Below the pieces are notes generated by a model, which was not told where the DNA came from, ran no database searches, and saw only the letters and a list, made by a program, of their open reading frames with translations. Below are positions 8,235 to 18,130 of a stretch of DNA of 64,000 nucleotides, piece by piece (the first letter of the stretch is position 1; the number at the start of each line of letters is the position of its first letter). The stretch comes from Phycisphaerae bacterium. GTDB lineage: Bacteria > Planctomycetota > Phycisphaerae > UBA1845 > Fen-1342. The DNA is taken from assembly GCA_028279405.1 (NCBI GenBank), contig JANQNU010000060.1, positions 186,001-250,000 of the forward strand, given 5' to 3'. The position numbers and the translations under genes are program-made.

Positions 8235-9182
8235 ATGAACCCAGTTCGAAACGAAACGAAACGGGACGCTCGGGCCCTCGTCGTCGATCGGTCGCCGTGC
8301 TTTGCGGCGCGTCTGATACCGCTCCTACTGTCGTTGTTGACGGCGTGTGCGCCGAACCCCAAGGTGCTGGAGCCGGCGCGCCTGTCGGAGCCACACTCCA
8401 CGAGTTCGTCGCAGTCGTCTCCCAACGCTCGAGTCATGCATCCGCTGCAACGTGATGATTCGGAAGCCGAATCGCCGCAAGATGATCCGCTGGCGTATCT
8501 GCGACGAGTCGCTGCGGAGACGGATGAGCTCACGTCCTACACCGTGCATCTGACGCGGTTCGAACGGCGCGGATGGCTCAGTCGTATGTTCGGCCCCGAG
8601 TTCATCGACTGCTGGTTTCGCCAGGAGCCCTTCAGTGTGCGGTTCTATTGGCGCAATGAAGATCTCAAGTACGGCGAGTCCGTATACATCGCCGGGCGCT
8701 ACGACGATCAGATCCGCTTCGTTCCGCGAATCTGGTTCCCGCCGTTGCGCCGAGGGATCAACGAGGTCGACTTGCGGACCCCCGTGTTGCTCGGCGAGAC
8801 CCTCAACCCCGTCACGGACTTCGGGCTGCGGCGTCTTATGGAACGGACGCTCGCGACGTTCGCGCGGTTTGGTCGGCGCGCCGAGGTCACGTTCCGCGGG
8901 CGAGTGGCGCACCCACTGAGTGAGGAGCCAATGTACTGGCTGCATATCGAGGTACCGCATGATGCCCATCCACAGCCGATCCAGGACCTCTACATCGATC
9001 CCGCGACCCACCTGCCGGCCGGCACGATCATTCGCCGACCCGACGGCGTGATTCACGCCGCCTATTACTATTCGGATCTTGATCGCAACGTGGTGCTGAC
9101 GGACGAGGATTTCCTGCTCGAATATGAGCGTAGCCGAACGCCGATCGACCAGGACGGGGCCGCTTCATCGGCGACGGAATAG
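8235..9182 (+). CDS. DUF1571 family lipoprotein
   Basis: 315 residues. The N-terminus has a basic stretch, a hydrophobic core and a lipobox LLTAC, so it is probably exported and lipidated. The mature part contains DPLAYLRRVAAETDELTSYT, then an alternating beta pattern with WFRQEPFSVRFYW and YIDPATHLPAGTII, typical of DUF1571. The family resembles outer-membrane lipoprotein-sorting folds but has no established function. A second member lies at 54766. A TACAAT hexamer ends six bases before the ATG, so a leaderless transcript is possible. ribD starts seven bases after the stop. Confidence 0.8.
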   Translation: MNPVRNETKRDARALVVDRSPCFAARLIPLLLSLLTACAPNPKVLEPARLSEPHSTSSSQSSPNARVMHPLQRDDSEAESPQDDPLAYLRRVAAETDELTSYTVHLTRFERRGWLSRMFGPEFIDCWFRQEPFSVRFYWRNEDLKYGESVYIAGRYDDQIRFVPRIWFPPLRRGINEVDLRTPVLLGETLNPVTDFGLRRLMERTLATFARFGRRAEVTFRGRVAHPLSEEPMYWLHIEVPHDAHPQPIQDLYIDPATHLPAGTIIRRPDGVIHAAYYYSDLDRNVVLTDEDFLLEYERSRTPIDQDGAASSATE

Positions 9183-9188
9183 CTGAGC

Positions 9189-10382
9189 ATGGGACGACAG
9201 CAACACGCGCGGGCAACGACGACGGCGGACGAGCGCTGGATGCAGCGCGCCATCGCGCTTGCCCGGCGCGGCGAGGGACGCGTCGAACCCAATCCGATGG
9301 TCGGGTGCGTGCTGGTGAAGAACGACCGGCTCGTTGGCGCCGGCTGGCATCGGCGATTCGGCGGACTTCATGCGGAGCGCGAGGCGCTGCGTGCCGCTGC
9401 CGCGTCTCCCGATGGTTCGACGGCGTACGTCAGTCTCGAGCCCTGCTGCCACCAGGGCAAGCAGCCTCCCTGTGTGGACGCGTTGCTCGAGGCCGGTGTT
9501 TCACGGGTAGTCGTCGGAGCCTGCGATCCGAATCCTCAAGTCAATGGCCGCGGCCTGGCCCGACTCCGGTCGGCCGGGGTCGCCGTGACGACGGGGGTTT
9601 GCGCCGCCGAGGCAGCATCGCTGATCGCGCCGTTCCGTATGCTCACGCTTCATGGACGGCCGTGGGTGATTGCGAAATGGGGGCAGAGCCTCGACGGTCG
9701 TATCGCGACAAGAACGCGCGACTCGAAGTGGATCAGTGATCAGACGATGCGCGCGCACGCCCATCGCGTCCGTGCACGGGTCGACGCGATTGCGGTCGGT
9801 CTCCGTACCGTTATCGCGGATGATCCACGCCTGACCTGCCGCGTCGGTCCGATTCGACGGACCGCCCAGCGCGTTGTCCTCGACAGCCGGTTGCGGATCC
9901 CGCGCGCGTCGGCGCTCGTGACCACGGCGCGCGAGGTGCCGACATGGATATTCTGTGGTTCCGAGCGGCGCGGTGTGCGAAACAGCGGTTTGGCGCGGCG
10001 CCGAGCGATCCTGGAGCGCGCGGGTTGTCGCGTCGTTCCGGTTCGCACGACCAAAGATGGACGACTCAGTGTACCCGCAATCCTCCAAACGCTCGGCAAG
10101 GCGCAAATGACGAACCTCATCGTGGAAGGTGGCCCGACCGTGCTCGGCGCGTTTCAGGATGCACAGCGCGTCGACGAGTTCCACATATACCTCAGTCCGA
10201 TGATCATCGGCGGCAACGAAGCCCCCGGAGCGGTCGGCGGCAACGGACCGGCGTACCTGGCACAGGCTCAGCGACTGCCGGAGGCGAAGCTGAAGCGGGT
10301 CGGCGAAGGCTGGCTGTGCGCGGCGCGTACGAGACGGACGACGGTCGATCCATCCAACGGAGCCGACGGATGCACCCAATGA
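9189..10382 (+). CDS. ribD: Bifunctional riboflavin biosynthesis protein RibD (deaminase/reductase)
   Basis: Catalyses deamination of the pyrimidine intermediate from GTP and then reduction of its ribosyl side chain, two early riboflavin steps. 397 residues. The deaminase domain has the zinc motif HAE at 61-63, with Cys86 and Cys95 in EPCCHQGKQPPC. It continues with CDPNPQVNGRGL. The reductase domain starts near residue 150 (VIAKWGQSLDGRIAT) and contains LIVEGGPTVLGAF. No other rib gene and no FMN riboswitch were seen nearby. The stop overlaps the next gene by 13 bases. The start lacks a clear ribosome-binding site, and ATG 9240 is possible. Confidence 0.93.
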   Translation: MGRQQHARATTTADERWMQRAIALARRGEGRVEPNPMVGCVLVKNDRLVGAGWHRRFGGLHAEREALRAAAASPDGSTAYVSLEPCCHQGKQPPCVDALLEAGVSRVVVGACDPNPQVNGRGLARLRSAGVAVTTGVCAAEAASLIAPFRMLTLHGRPWVIAKWGQSLDGRIATRTRDSKWISDQTMRAHAHRVRARVDAIAVGLRTVIADDPRLTCRVGPIRRTAQRVVLDSRLRIPRASALVTTAREVPTWIFCGSERRGVRNSGLARRRAILERAGCRVVPVRTTKDGRLSVPAILQTLGKAQMTNLIVEGGPTVLGAFQDAQRVDEFHIYLSPMIIGGNEAPGAVGGNGPAYLAQAQRLPEAKLKRVGEGWLCAARTRRTTVDPSNGADGCTQ

Positions 10383-11278
10383 CGATTCGCATCGCGGAGC
10401 GAGCCGACCTGGCGCCATTGCACGCGTTGGCGTGTGAGTCGCTCGGCTACGAGCAGTTTTCGGCGGAGTTGCTTGCGGAAAAGCTGTTCCGCAATCCGCG
10501 CCCGGAACGGTACGCGTGGGACACGCTTGTCGCGGAAGCGGGTGGGAGCGCCGTCGGCTTCCTTCATGCGGTCAACGACGCACAGGCCCGACGCGCCTGG
10601 GTCGGCATGTTCGCAGTCAGCCCGACGCACCGTCGACAGGGAATTGCACGCCGCTTGTTCGAACACGCGTTCGAGGACCTAACGGCGCCGCCGACTGCGC
10701 TGGAAGCACTCGCGATTCCAGGGAACTATTTCACTCCCGGACTGGATCCACGCTACACCGCGGCGCTGTGTTTGCTCGAACGACTGGGGTTCGAACGCTT
10801 CAAGGACTGCGTGAACATGACCGTGGCCCTCGACCGAGCGTTCGAAACGGCGCCCGCCGAGGAAGCACTTGCGGTACAAGGCGTCACGGTTCGAAGGGCA
10901 CGCGGAGACGACGCCCAGCTGCTCGACGAGTACTTCAGCGCCAATTTCGGCGACGATTGGCGGTATGAGGCGGGCCTGGCGTTCGAAGCGAACCCGGTTG
11001 GGCTGCACCTCGGATTGCGTGACGGGCAAGTGATCGCGTTCAGCGCGCATTCGACCCAGAATCGTGAGTGGGGCTTTTTCGGCCCGATGGGGACTTCGCC
11101 GAAGGCCCGCGGGTTGGGGATCGGTCGCGTCCTGCTGTGGCACTGTCTGAACGACCTTCGCGATGCCGGCCACCAGACCGCAATCATCCCGTGGGTCGGG
11201 CCAATCTCGTTCTATCATCGTTGGAGCGGCGCGCGGGTGGAGCGCGTCTTCTGGCGCCTTCGCAGAACTACGCAGTAG
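10370..11278 (+). CDS. GNAT acetyltransferase with two GNAT domains
   Basis: 302 residues. The first GNAT domain spans about 1-140 and has the acetyl-CoA loop in VSPTHRRQGIARRLF. The second spans about 165-300, with GTSPKARGLGIGRVLLWHC as its loop. It transfers an acyl group from CoA to an amine; the substrate is unknown. ATG 10370 has GGAG seven bases upstream; ATG 10379, overlapping the ribD stop as ATGA, is an alternative. It may be co-transcribed with ribD and converges with the collagen-like gene. Confidence 0.82.
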   Translation: MHPMTIRIAERADLAPLHALACESLGYEQFSAELLAEKLFRNPRPERYAWDTLVAEAGGSAVGFLHAVNDAQARRAWVGMFAVSPTHRRQGIARRLFEHAFEDLTAPPTALEALAIPGNYFTPGLDPRYTAALCLLERLGFERFKDCVNMTVALDRAFETAPAEEALAVQGVTVRRARGDDAQLLDEYFSANFGDDWRYEAGLAFEANPVGLHLGLRDGQVIAFSAHSTQNREWGFFGPMGTSPKARGLGIGRVLLWHCLNDLRDAGHQTAIIPWVGPISFYHRWSGARVERVFWRLRRTTQ

Positions 11279-11368
11279 CCGGTTCCCGGGCAGGACCGTG
11301 CGCAAAACGAAGGCGTCGAGCCGCGGGGACCCGACGCCAGCGCTTTGCTTTCCCGTTCCGTGCTTCTT

Positions 11369-11386
11369 CCCCGGAGTCATCCGGGG
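11369..11386. terminator. Hairpin between convergent genes
   Basis: CCCCGGA at 11369-11375 and TCCGGGG at 11380-11386 form a perfect seven-base-pair stem with a four-base loop. It lies between the convergent GNAT and collagen-like genes. There is no T-run on either side, so termination is inferred from position. A second inverted repeat, GGCGTCG/CGACGCC, lies at 11312-11338. Confidence 0.45.
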
Positions 11387-11397
11387 CATCATCAGTC

Positions 11398-12267
11398 CTA
11401 CGGTTCGAGGACGATGACGCTGAAGTCAGCGTTGTTGAACCTGGCCCCTTGCACGTCCAGAATCGAGACGCGGATCGTCAACGAACCTTCCGGCGTCAGA
11501 TTCAGCGGCTCGTAGCTGGCTACGAGCAACAGCGGCCGACCGCCGATGGGTGACGAGACGACCGATTCCAAGGTCACGAGAACGACGAAGTCGTTTGCGG
11601 TCGGGCCGTCGGTGCCGTTGGCAACCGGGTCCATCGCCGGGCTGACGTCCGCCGTGACGATATAGCGCCCGATCAACGCTTCCTGGCCGTCCATCTCACG
11701 CTCGGAGGTGATGTTCTCGCCGACGCGTAGCGTGCCGTTCGACGCCACGACGGCGCGTGCCAGGACACCGGTGAGGTCCTCACCGGGCATGCCCGGCTCG
11801 CCCTGCGCACCCGGCTCGCCCTGCGCACCCGGCTCACCTTGCGCACCAGGTTCGCCTTGTGCACCCGGTTCACCCTGCGCACCTGGTTCACCTTGTGCAC
11901 CCTGCTCACCTTGGGCGCCGGCTTCTCCTTGTGCACCCTGTTCTCCTTGGGCGCCGGCTTCTCCTTGGGCACCCTGCTCTCCTTGGGCGCCCTGCTCTCC
12001 TTGGGCGCCCTGTGCGCCCGGCTCACCCTGGGGACCTTGCTCGCCTTGCGGTCCGCGCGGTCCGGCGGTGGCCGGGATGTCCTGTCCGGCGTTGTTCTGA
12101 TCCTGGGTGGCCGCAACAGCGGCCTGGGTGGCGGCGTTGACTGACGCAGCGAAGAAGACCCCGTCGAGCAACCCGGCCGCTGCGACGTCCTTGCAGTCGA
12201 GCCTCAGGTCGCACAAGAGGAATGAGCAGCAGATGCTGCCGGTAAGGGCAAAATGACGAACCTTCAT
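11398..12267 (-). CDS. Exported collagen-like (Gly-X-Y repeat) protein
   Basis: 289 residues. A signal-like N-terminus ([18 protein letters not shown]) is followed by about 50 residues of Ala/Gln-rich sequence. Then come about 32 uninterrupted Gly-X-Y triplets, residues 69-164, mostly GAQ, GEP and GEQ. The C-terminal domain of about 125 residues looks beta-rich and unrelated to the repeat. Bacterial Gly-X-Y proteins form triple helices at the cell surface or in the matrix; here that role is inferred. The start ATG 12267 is preceded by CGGAGGAG, and the longer upstream frame is rejected. Cys residues in the N-terminal region could indicate lipidation but no good lipobox was seen. Confidence 0.8.
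   Translation of the reverse strand: MKVRHFALTGSICCSFLLCDLRLDCKDVAAAGLLDGVFFAASVNAATQAAVAATQDQNNAGQDIPATAGPRGPQGEQGPQGEPGAQGAQGEQGAQGEQGAQGEAGAQGEQGAQGEAGAQGEQGAQGEPGAQGEPGAQGEPGAQGEPGAQGEPGAQGEPGMPGEDLTGVLARAVVASNGTLRVGENITSEREMDGQEALIGRYIVTADVSPAMDPVANGTDGPTANDFVVLVTLESVVSSPIGGRPLLLVASYEPLNLTPEGSLTIRVSILDVQGARFNNADFSVIVLEP
11776..12063 (-). repeat. Tandem 9/18-bp repeats encoding Gly-X-Y triplets
   Basis: About 288 bases of tandem repeats, period nine with an 18-base higher order, encode the collagen-like region. The most uniform copies are at the low-coordinate end (11800-11890), suggesting recent amplification there. All units are in frame. Confidence 0.85.
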
Positions 12268-12438
12268 GGGATCTCCTCCGATCAACGGTTCGAACTGAGT
12301 TACAACCAGATTGTGCTTGGTCCGCGCCCTGGCGCGGAACAACTCATCAAGAAGTGGGAGCCTCTCTACCTAATGCTAGGCCGCCCGCTTGTAGATGTCA
12401 CTGCCTTTCGCCCGGATTTTCGTCATCCTTGGTCGGCT

Positions 12439-12762
12439 TCATCGAATCATCGTGCCCGAGCGGAAACTCTGCTGCACGCGGAACGAGAAGTTGAACGCGT
12501 CCGGTATCAGCTGATCGTCGAAGAGCACTTCCGTGTAGTCCGAGATCTCAGGCAGCCGATAGCCCGTCGAGGTCGCGGGCCAGTCGCTCCGTTGATTGAA
12601 CTCCGCGGCTAGCGCACCGTACTCTGCCGTCGGTCCCAGCGCCAGATTCGCGCCCCCCTTGCCGACGAGGACACCCTGCCCCGGAGCATGCGCCTGCGGC
12701 GCCGTGCAGCCGACGAGCGGTGTCAGCGAGGCCATCGTTATCGTAACAAGCATTCGCTTCAT
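12439..12762 (-). CDS. Small lipoprotein of unknown function
   Basis: 107 residues beginning MKRMLVTITMASLTPLVGC, with a lipobox LVGC and Cys19 as the likely lipid attachment site. The mature part contains GVLVGKGGANLALGPTAEYG and ends in a charged segment with no recognised domain. The ribosome-binding site is weak. It lies downstream of guaA with a 107-base gap and upstream of the collagen-like gene with a 171-base gap, so all three could be read in the same direction but are probably separate units. Confidence 0.65.
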   Translation of the reverse strand: MKRMLVTITMASLTPLVGCTAPQAHAPGQGVLVGKGGANLALGPTAEYGALAAEFNQRSDWPATSTGYRLPEISDYTEVLFDDQLIPDAFNFSFRVQQSFRSGTMIR

Positions 12763-12869
12763 CACCCGATTGAAGCGTTGTTTCGCCGAGGGGGTCAAGC
12801 GCCGGGGCATGACCAGTGGTTCGCCATGCCGGCGGCTCGGCCTGATAACAACTCCTCGTTCCGAGAAGA

Positions 12870-14423
12870 TTATTGCCATTCGATCGTCGCGGGCGGCTTG
12901 CTCGAAACGTCGTATGCGACGCGATTGACGCCGGGAATCTCGTTGATGATGCGATTGCTGATCAGGCCCAATAAATCCTGGTCGATTCGGACCCAGTCGG
13001 CCGTCATGAAATCGGACGTCTCCACCAGCCGGATGACCACGAGATGCTGGCCTTCGTAGGAGCGTCCATCGCCCATCACGCCGACGCTCTCGACCGGAAC
13101 CAGTACCGCAAAGCCCTGCGCGACCTTGCGATACCATCCGGCCGCGCGAAGCTCTTCGAGCAGAATCTCGTCCGCGGAGCGCAGCAGCTCGAGCCGCTCG
13201 ACGGTGAGCTCCCCCGCCACACGCACCGCGAGCCCAGGTCCGGGAAACGGGTGACGCCACACGAGATCCTCCGGGAGCCCGAGGGCTTCACCGAGGTGCC
13301 GCACTTCGTCCTTGAAGAGCAGCCGCAGCGGCTCGACCAGCTCGAAGCCCAGCTCTTCGGGCAGCCCGCCGACGTTGTGGTGCGACTTGATCATCGCGGC
13401 CTGACCAGTCGCCCCATGGCCGGACTCGATCACGTCCGGATAGATCGTCCCTTGCGCCAGGAAGTGCGCCTGCTCGACATCTTGCGCCGCTTCCTTGAAC
13501 ACGTCGATGAACTCGTGGCCGATAATTCGACGCTTCTCCTGAGGATCGAGGACGCCCGCAAGTCGATTCAGAAACCGCTCCCGGGCGTCGACGACACGCA
13601 ACGTCATCCCGAAGTGGTCGCGGAACGTGGACTCCACCATGTCGCGTTCGTCACGTCGCAGGAGTCCGTTATCGACGAAGACGCAGACCAGCCGCTCGCC
13701 GATCGCCCGGTGGACCAACGCCGCGACGACGCTGCTGTCGACGCCACCCGAGAGGCCGCAGATGACGCGCGCGTCGGGTCCGACCTGGGCGCGGACCGAC
13801 TCGACCAGATCGCCGATGACCCGTTCGACGCGCCAGTCGCCGCGACAGTTGCAAATGTCGTAGACGAAGTTGCGGACGATCTGCGATCCGAGCGGCGTAT
13901 GCGTCACTTCCGGATGAAACTGCACGCCAAAGACCGGGCGCGACGTGTGCCGGACGGCGGCGATCGGACAGTCGGCCGTGGCAGCGAGACTCACAAACGC
14001 GTCGTCGACGGCGCTGACGACGTCTCCGTGGCTCATCCAGACGGACGTCTCACTGGGCAGGTGGGCCAGGATTCCGGTCGGTTCCGTCACGTGCAGGCGA
14101 ACGCGCCCATACTCGCGGCTCTCCGACCCGTGAACGTTTCCGCCAAGCTGCGCGCAGGCTACCTGCATGCCGTAGCAGATGCCGAGGATCGGGACGTCGA
14201 GCGTGAAGATCGCGTTGTCGCATTGCGGCGCGTGCTCGTCATACACGCTGGCCGGGCCGCCGGAAAGAATGATCCCGCGAACGCCCATGGCGCGCAGTCG
14301 TTCGGCTGGAGTGTTCGGCGGAAGCAACTCGCAGTAGACGTGGTTCTCCCGCACGCGGCGCGCGATCAACTGCGAGTATTGACTGCCGAAGTCGAGGATT
14401 GCGATGGTTTCGTGGGCTTCCAT
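12870..14423 (-). CDS. guaA: GMP synthase (glutamine-hydrolysing)
   Basis: Converts XMP to GMP using ATP and glutamine-derived ammonia. 517 residues, normal length. The class I amidotransferase domain has Cys83 in LGICYGMQ, with His170 and Glu172 in FGVQFHPEV. The ATP pyrophosphatase domain has the PP-loop SGGVDS at 225-230. The C-terminal dimerisation domain ends [16 protein letters not shown], the usual terminus. It is followed by a lipoprotein gene and preceded, after 62 bases, by a membrane protein gene on the same strand. Confidence 0.98.
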   Translation of the reverse strand: MEAHETIAILDFGSQYSQLIARRVRENHVYCELLPPNTPAERLRAMGVRGIILSGGPASVYDEHAPQCDNAIFTLDVPILGICYGMQVACAQLGGNVHGSESREYGRVRLHVTEPTGILAHLPSETSVWMSHGDVVSAVDDAFVSLAATADCPIAAVRHTSRPVFGVQFHPEVTHTPLGSQIVRNFVYDICNCRGDWRVERVIGDLVESVRAQVGPDARVICGLSGGVDSSVVAALVHRAIGERLVCVFVDNGLLRRDERDMVESTFRDHFGMTLRVVDARERFLNRLAGVLDPQEKRRIIGHEFIDVFKEAAQDVEQAHFLAQGTIYPDVIESGHGATGQAAMIKSHHNVGGLPEELGFELVEPLRLLFKDEVRHLGEALGLPEDLVWRHPFPGPGLAVRVAGELTVERLELLRSADEILLEELRAAGWYRKVAQGFAVLVPVESVGVMGDGRSYEGQHLVVIRLVETSDFMTADWVRIDQDLLGLISNRIINEIPGVNRVAYDVSSKPPATIEWQ

Positions 14424-14485
14424 GGATCAGAAATACCCGCGACCGGCGCTCTCGTCAATTCCGCCCCGTCGGGCGATGCGCAACG

Positions 14486-16489
14486 TCACACCCTGGGCGC
14501 CGGCGGCGCTTGTGCAGCCTGTTGAACAGTGATCTGTGGCACCTTCCCGACTGACGCGCCCGTCAGCCAGAGTGTGACCATCAACGGCACCAGCCAACCG
14601 ATTTGTTGCAGAGCGCCATCCTGGCTGGCGAGTAGAAGGGCCGCACTCACGACCGCGAATGCTCCCAGCAAATGCGACGGGCGGATCTGATTGCGAAGGA
14701 ACAAAGCGATCCCCGCCGCAAGCGACAGCAACGCCGCCAGTACCTTGATCGATCGGCGAATCAGTCGGTAGCGATCCGCATGCTGTTCCGAGAACGCCCC
14801 CCATAACTCCCAATGACCCGGCGTCGGCTGCGCCTCGGCAGCGTCCGGGCGCCACGTCTGCTCGAGCATGGTTCGCATGCCGGCCCAGGTTCGCGTGAGC
14901 GTCGACTCGTCGGCCAGATCGGCGCGATAGGCCTGCCGTAGCGTGGCACCGAGCGTCGGGTCCGCCTCGACGCTGCGGTAAAAGACCTCGGCCGGGTCGA
15001 CGCCGTTGCCCGTTTGCACCCACTCGATATCCGCGGAACTGCTTGCCGACGCGACCGTCGCACCCTCCGCGAGCAGCAGCCACTGAAAGACCTTGGCGAA
15101 CATATGCGCCGGAGCGCTCTCCGTCGGCTCGCGACGCTCGATCAGGATCAGGTTGTCCGCCTGTCGCGTCGCGCGAAATCCCGGTTGCAGGCCGGCATCG
15201 GCCATCAATCCGGCTGCGCGCGGAATCGTCGGCTGCGTCAGCGAACTCGCGGCGATCACCAATCCCGCGATTCCAGCCGCCAAACCGACCGTTGCGCTGA
15301 CGACCTGCCAACTGTGCCGCGCGAAGTATGCCAGCAACCCCGGAATCAACAGCCAGCACCAGGGCCACGCCAAACCAGCCGCCAGGATTGCGAGCAGGGA
15401 AAGCAGGCCACCAACGTACGGTACCATCGCAAACGCCAGGCTCCAGGCCACCAACATGGCAGCGATCGCGATTCCGGGGTCCGTCAGCAGATCCAGCGCA
15501 GGCGGCAACAGACATGTCAACGCAACTGCGACCAGCCCCGCTCCCTGTACACCCCACTGACGTCCGAGCACATAGATCGCGGTCAACAGCAGCGTTCCCA
15601 CCACGGCATTGACGAACCGCAGCGGATAGACGACGGCCAGCATCTCCAGTTCTTCGTCGTCGAAGCTGTAGTCACCCGGTGCGTGGCCAACCAACTCGTC
15701 GGCGGGCGGCGACGGAATCAGCCGAAACACCCCGGCATGCACCCAGTACACCAGCGGCGACGCCCCGTCATGCCCCGGCGCGTTCCCATAGGGCAGGTAT
15801 CCGGTCTCGGCCACGTGGATGCCCCCGGCAAGTCCGTCGTAGGAAGAGGGCTTGAGCGGTGCGTTTGCAACCACATGGCCCGCGACGGCGATCCCCGCCA
15901 CCAGCAGCAGTACACAGCCGGCTCGACTCAGGTTCACTTCGCGCGCATCGAGCGAAGGACGCATGAATTGCTGCACGCCACGAATCAGCCAGTAGACCAG
16001 CGTGCCCGCGAGCAACGTCGCGGACCACCATTGCCACGTGTGCTCCCCGTCCGGGGACATCGTCTGGTTGCCCCGAACCGCAAACAAGACACACGTCGCC
16101 GCAAGGATCAGCGCGTCCAGCGTACGGCGTGAGAGAATCGGCGCCCCGACGCCCATCAACAGGATCAACAGCGCCGCCGGCCACGCGATCCCCTCCAGCG
16201 AGATCTCCGGCCAAAGCGGCCAGTCCGTCACATTCCCGAAAAAGTCGGAAACCTCACTGACCATCGCCATCGTGTCATCTTCTGCATGCTCCACGATGCG
16301 CGGGGTCGTCGGCTCGCGAACGGCCGGCTGAGAAGTCGGGGAAGGGCGTTCGGACGCGGCCGCCGACACGGGCGCGGATGGATCGCGTGGCTCCGCCTGC
16401 GCAATGGCGAACGTAACCCCACCAAGCAGAAACGAGACCAGCGGCAAGATCAGCGGGCGTCTCAATTCAACCGTCCGGCACTTGAACAT
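14486..16489 (-). CDS. Large multi-pass membrane protein, possible glycosyltransferase-like
   Basis: 667 residues. A signal-like segment is followed by a Pro/Ser-rich linker and about 12-14 hydrophobic segments, interrupted by an outer loop at about residues 430-560. The stretch GGIHVAETGYLPYGNAPGHDG followed by PLVYWVH resembles the first periplasmic loop of membrane glycosyltransferases of the GT-C (PMT/ArnT) type, but a confident catalytic Asp-Glu pair could not be assigned. The start ATG 16489 has GTGGAGG upstream. Substrate and pathway are unknown. The gene lies between mutM and guaA on the same strand. Confidence 0.65.
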   Translation of the reverse strand: MFKCRTVELRRPLILPLVSFLLGGVTFAIAQAEPRDPSAPVSAAASERPSPTSQPAVREPTTPRIVEHAEDDTMAMVSEVSDFFGNVTDWPLWPEISLEGIAWPAALLILLMGVGAPILSRRTLDALILAATCVLFAVRGNQTMSPDGEHTWQWWSATLLAGTLVYWLIRGVQQFMRPSLDAREVNLSRAGCVLLLVAGIAVAGHVVANAPLKPSSYDGLAGGIHVAETGYLPYGNAPGHDGASPLVYWVHAGVFRLIPSPPADELVGHAPGDYSFDDEELEMLAVVYPLRFVNAVVGTLLLTAIYVLGRQWGVQGAGLVAVALTCLLPPALDLLTDPGIAIAAMLVAWSLAFAMVPYVGGLLSLLAILAAGLAWPWCWLLIPGLLAYFARHSWQVVSATVGLAAGIAGLVIAASSLTQPTIPRAAGLMADAGLQPGFRATRQADNLILIERREPTESAPAHMFAKVFQWLLLAEGATVASASSSADIEWVQTGNGVDPAEVFYRSVEADPTLGATLRQAYRADLADESTLTRTWAGMRTMLEQTWRPDAAEAQPTPGHWELWGAFSEQHADRYRLIRRSIKVLAALLSLAAGIALFLRNQIRPSHLLGAFAVVSAALLLASQDGALQQIGWLVPLMVTLWLTGASVGKVPQITVQQAAQAPPAPRV

Positions 16490-16570
16490 GCAAACACCGC
16501 CTCCACTACCGTGCTTGTTCCCTGATTGCGTTCGGTTCTCGCGCCCGACCCATCGCGCGACGCCCCGCCA

Positions 16571-17407
16571 TTATACACGTTTACGCCCCGACCGGCGGCG
16601 GCGAACCGCTAACGGAGGCTGGCATGCCGGACAGAAGTGCGTGCTGCGCTGGGCCACCCGCATGGCGGCGATCGGCGTCCCGCAACGCCGACACGGCGCA
16701 TCCGTGCGACCGTAGACGCGAAACACCTCCTGCATGGTGCCGCCCGGATACACCCAGTCGATCGACGCTCCGTTGCAGCGAATCCCGCGTCGAAGAACGG
16801 CGCGAATGGCACGTCGGAGCCGAAGGACTTCGCTACGGTCCAGTCGTCCCGCCGGATCGAGCGGATGCAGGCCCGCTGCGAACAGCGCCTCGTCCGCATA
16901 GATGTTGCCGATACCCGCGACGAGCGACTGATCGAGCAACAGCGGCTTGAGCTGCCGCGCGCGCCCATCCAAAAGCCTCGCTAAACACGCGGCACTGAAC
17001 TCCTGCGCCAACGGTTCGACCCCGAGGTGTGCCGTCGCCGCGCCAAGGTCATCCGTGTGCAGAATCCGCCCGAACTTTCGTGCGTCGCGGAACAGCAGCC
17101 GTCGACCGTCATCCAACCCCCACCATGCCCGAACGTGCTCCGGACGATCCGTTTCGTCCGCCCACGCCAACCGGCCACTCATTCGCAGGTGTACGAGCAG
17201 GTTCGCGCCATCATCCAGCGACATGACGATGTACTTCGCCCGGCGGGACACGTCCGTGATGGTCCGGTCGCGGAGCCGTCGCGCGACAATCGCCGCCCCC
17301 GGCGAAACATTTCGCGGCCACAGCGAACGAAACCGCGCAATACGCCGGCCCAACAGGCTCGGCCGCACACACCGGACAACGGTCTCGACTTCGGGAAGTT
17401 CAGGCAT
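16571..17407 (-). CDS. mutM: Formamidopyrimidine-DNA glycosylase
   Basis: Excises oxidised purines such as 8-oxoguanine and nicks the resulting abasic site. 278 residues. The N-terminus PELPEVETV carries the catalytic Pro and Glu. The central region includes GIGNIYADEALFAAGLHP, the helix-two-turn-helix. The C-terminal zinc finger is CRRCG with FCPACQ 20 residues later. Arg-rich residues end the protein. It lies 81 bases before the membrane protein gene on the same strand. Confidence 0.97.
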   Translation of the reverse strand: MPELPEVETVVRCVRPSLLGRRIARFRSLWPRNVSPGAAIVARRLRDRTITDVSRRAKYIVMSLDDGANLLVHLRMSGRLAWADETDRPEHVRAWWGLDDGRRLLFRDARKFGRILHTDDLGAATAHLGVEPLAQEFSAACLARLLDGRARQLKPLLLDQSLVAGIGNIYADEALFAAGLHPLDPAGRLDRSEVLRLRRAIRAVLRRGIRCNGASIDWVYPGGTMQEVFRVYGRTDAPCRRCGTPIAAMRVAQRSTHFCPACQPPLAVRRRRSGRKRV

Positions 17408-17503
17408 CAGTCGATCGTAGAACGCACGTGCCGTATGACCGTCGCGTCTCCGACGTACGTGTCGCAGCCCCCATACAAGAAAGGCCCGCGCTCCTGCGTG
17501 ACG

Positions 17504-17956
17504 TCAATCGCCGGCACCGAGCTCCTCGTTGAACACCAGCATCGTGATCATGTTCTCGCGTTGTTCATGCTGCGCAACGATCGCATTGAAGCGTTGGATT
17601 CGGGCACACGCGTCGGCGGCCAGCAACCGGTCCTCAGGCGTTGTCGCGGCCAGGTCGTCCCGGATGCTCTCGGCCATCTGCAACAGCTCGCCATGCTCGT
17701 GCTTGAGTCGGTCGACAACGCCGCTCAGACTGGGTCGGCGTTCCAGCAACTGGTCGAGCATGCCGCACTCCTCCTGCGTCTTGAACATACTCTGCAGATG
17801 GGAGTAATTGCGGTCGTACGCGGTCCGGAGCTCATTGAGCCAGCGCGTGATGTCAGCCTCCGGCATCGCCGCGATGTGCTCCTTGAGCACCTTGTTGAGC
17901 CCGAGTAGGGCTTGATAATGATCGCGCGCCTTGGGATTGGGCTGTGCTGCAGACAT
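17504..17956 (-). CDS. Hemerythrin-like (HHE) domain protein
   Basis: 150 residues, predicted all-helical and cytoplasmic. Conserved His/Glu pairs occur in RLKHEHGELLQMAESI and AIVAQHEQRENMITMLVF, the pattern of four-helix di-iron hemerythrin-like proteins. An earlier His lies near HIAAMPEADI. Such proteins bind oxygen or sense oxygen, nitric oxide or iron; which one applies cannot be read here. ATG 17956 has AAGGAG six bases upstream. A Cys at EECGML is not part of the motif. It is flanked by mutM and an HD-domain gene on the same strand. Confidence 0.75.
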   Translation of the reverse strand: MSAAQPNPKARDHYQALLGLNKVLKEHIAAMPEADITRWLNELRTAYDRNYSHLQSMFKTQEECGMLDQLLERRPSLSGVVDRLKHEHGELLQMAESIRDDLAATTPEDRLLAADACARIQRFNAIVAQHEQRENMITMLVFNEELGAGD

Positions 17957-18130
17957 GCCGGGCTCCTTCCATCCAGAACGAGAGCGCTTTCGGTCGACCC
18001 GCCGCCGGCTGCAATCAGTGGTGATGACCCGATCGCACCCCGCAGCACGCACCAGTGTAGCGCGCCGATCTGCGATCGTCACGAGAAATCGAGGAAACAG
18101 CGGGCCGTGCATCCGCCCACATCAAGCAGA

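Noticed and set aside
9100-9188. FMN riboswitch upstream of ribD
   Set aside because: The upstream sequence is the 3' end of the DUF1571 gene, with only six bases between genes and no RFN-like conserved blocks.
11708-12100. Open frame with regular Gly-Ser-Pro-Cys-Ala-Pro repeats on the + strand
   Set aside because: It is the complement of the Gly-X-Y repeats. The minus frame has an export signal and ribosome-binding site; this one has neither.
13044-14525. 493-residue open frame on the + strand opposite guaA
   Set aside because: It is antisense to a clear GMP synthase, has no recognisable domain and is a consequence of GC-rich codon use.
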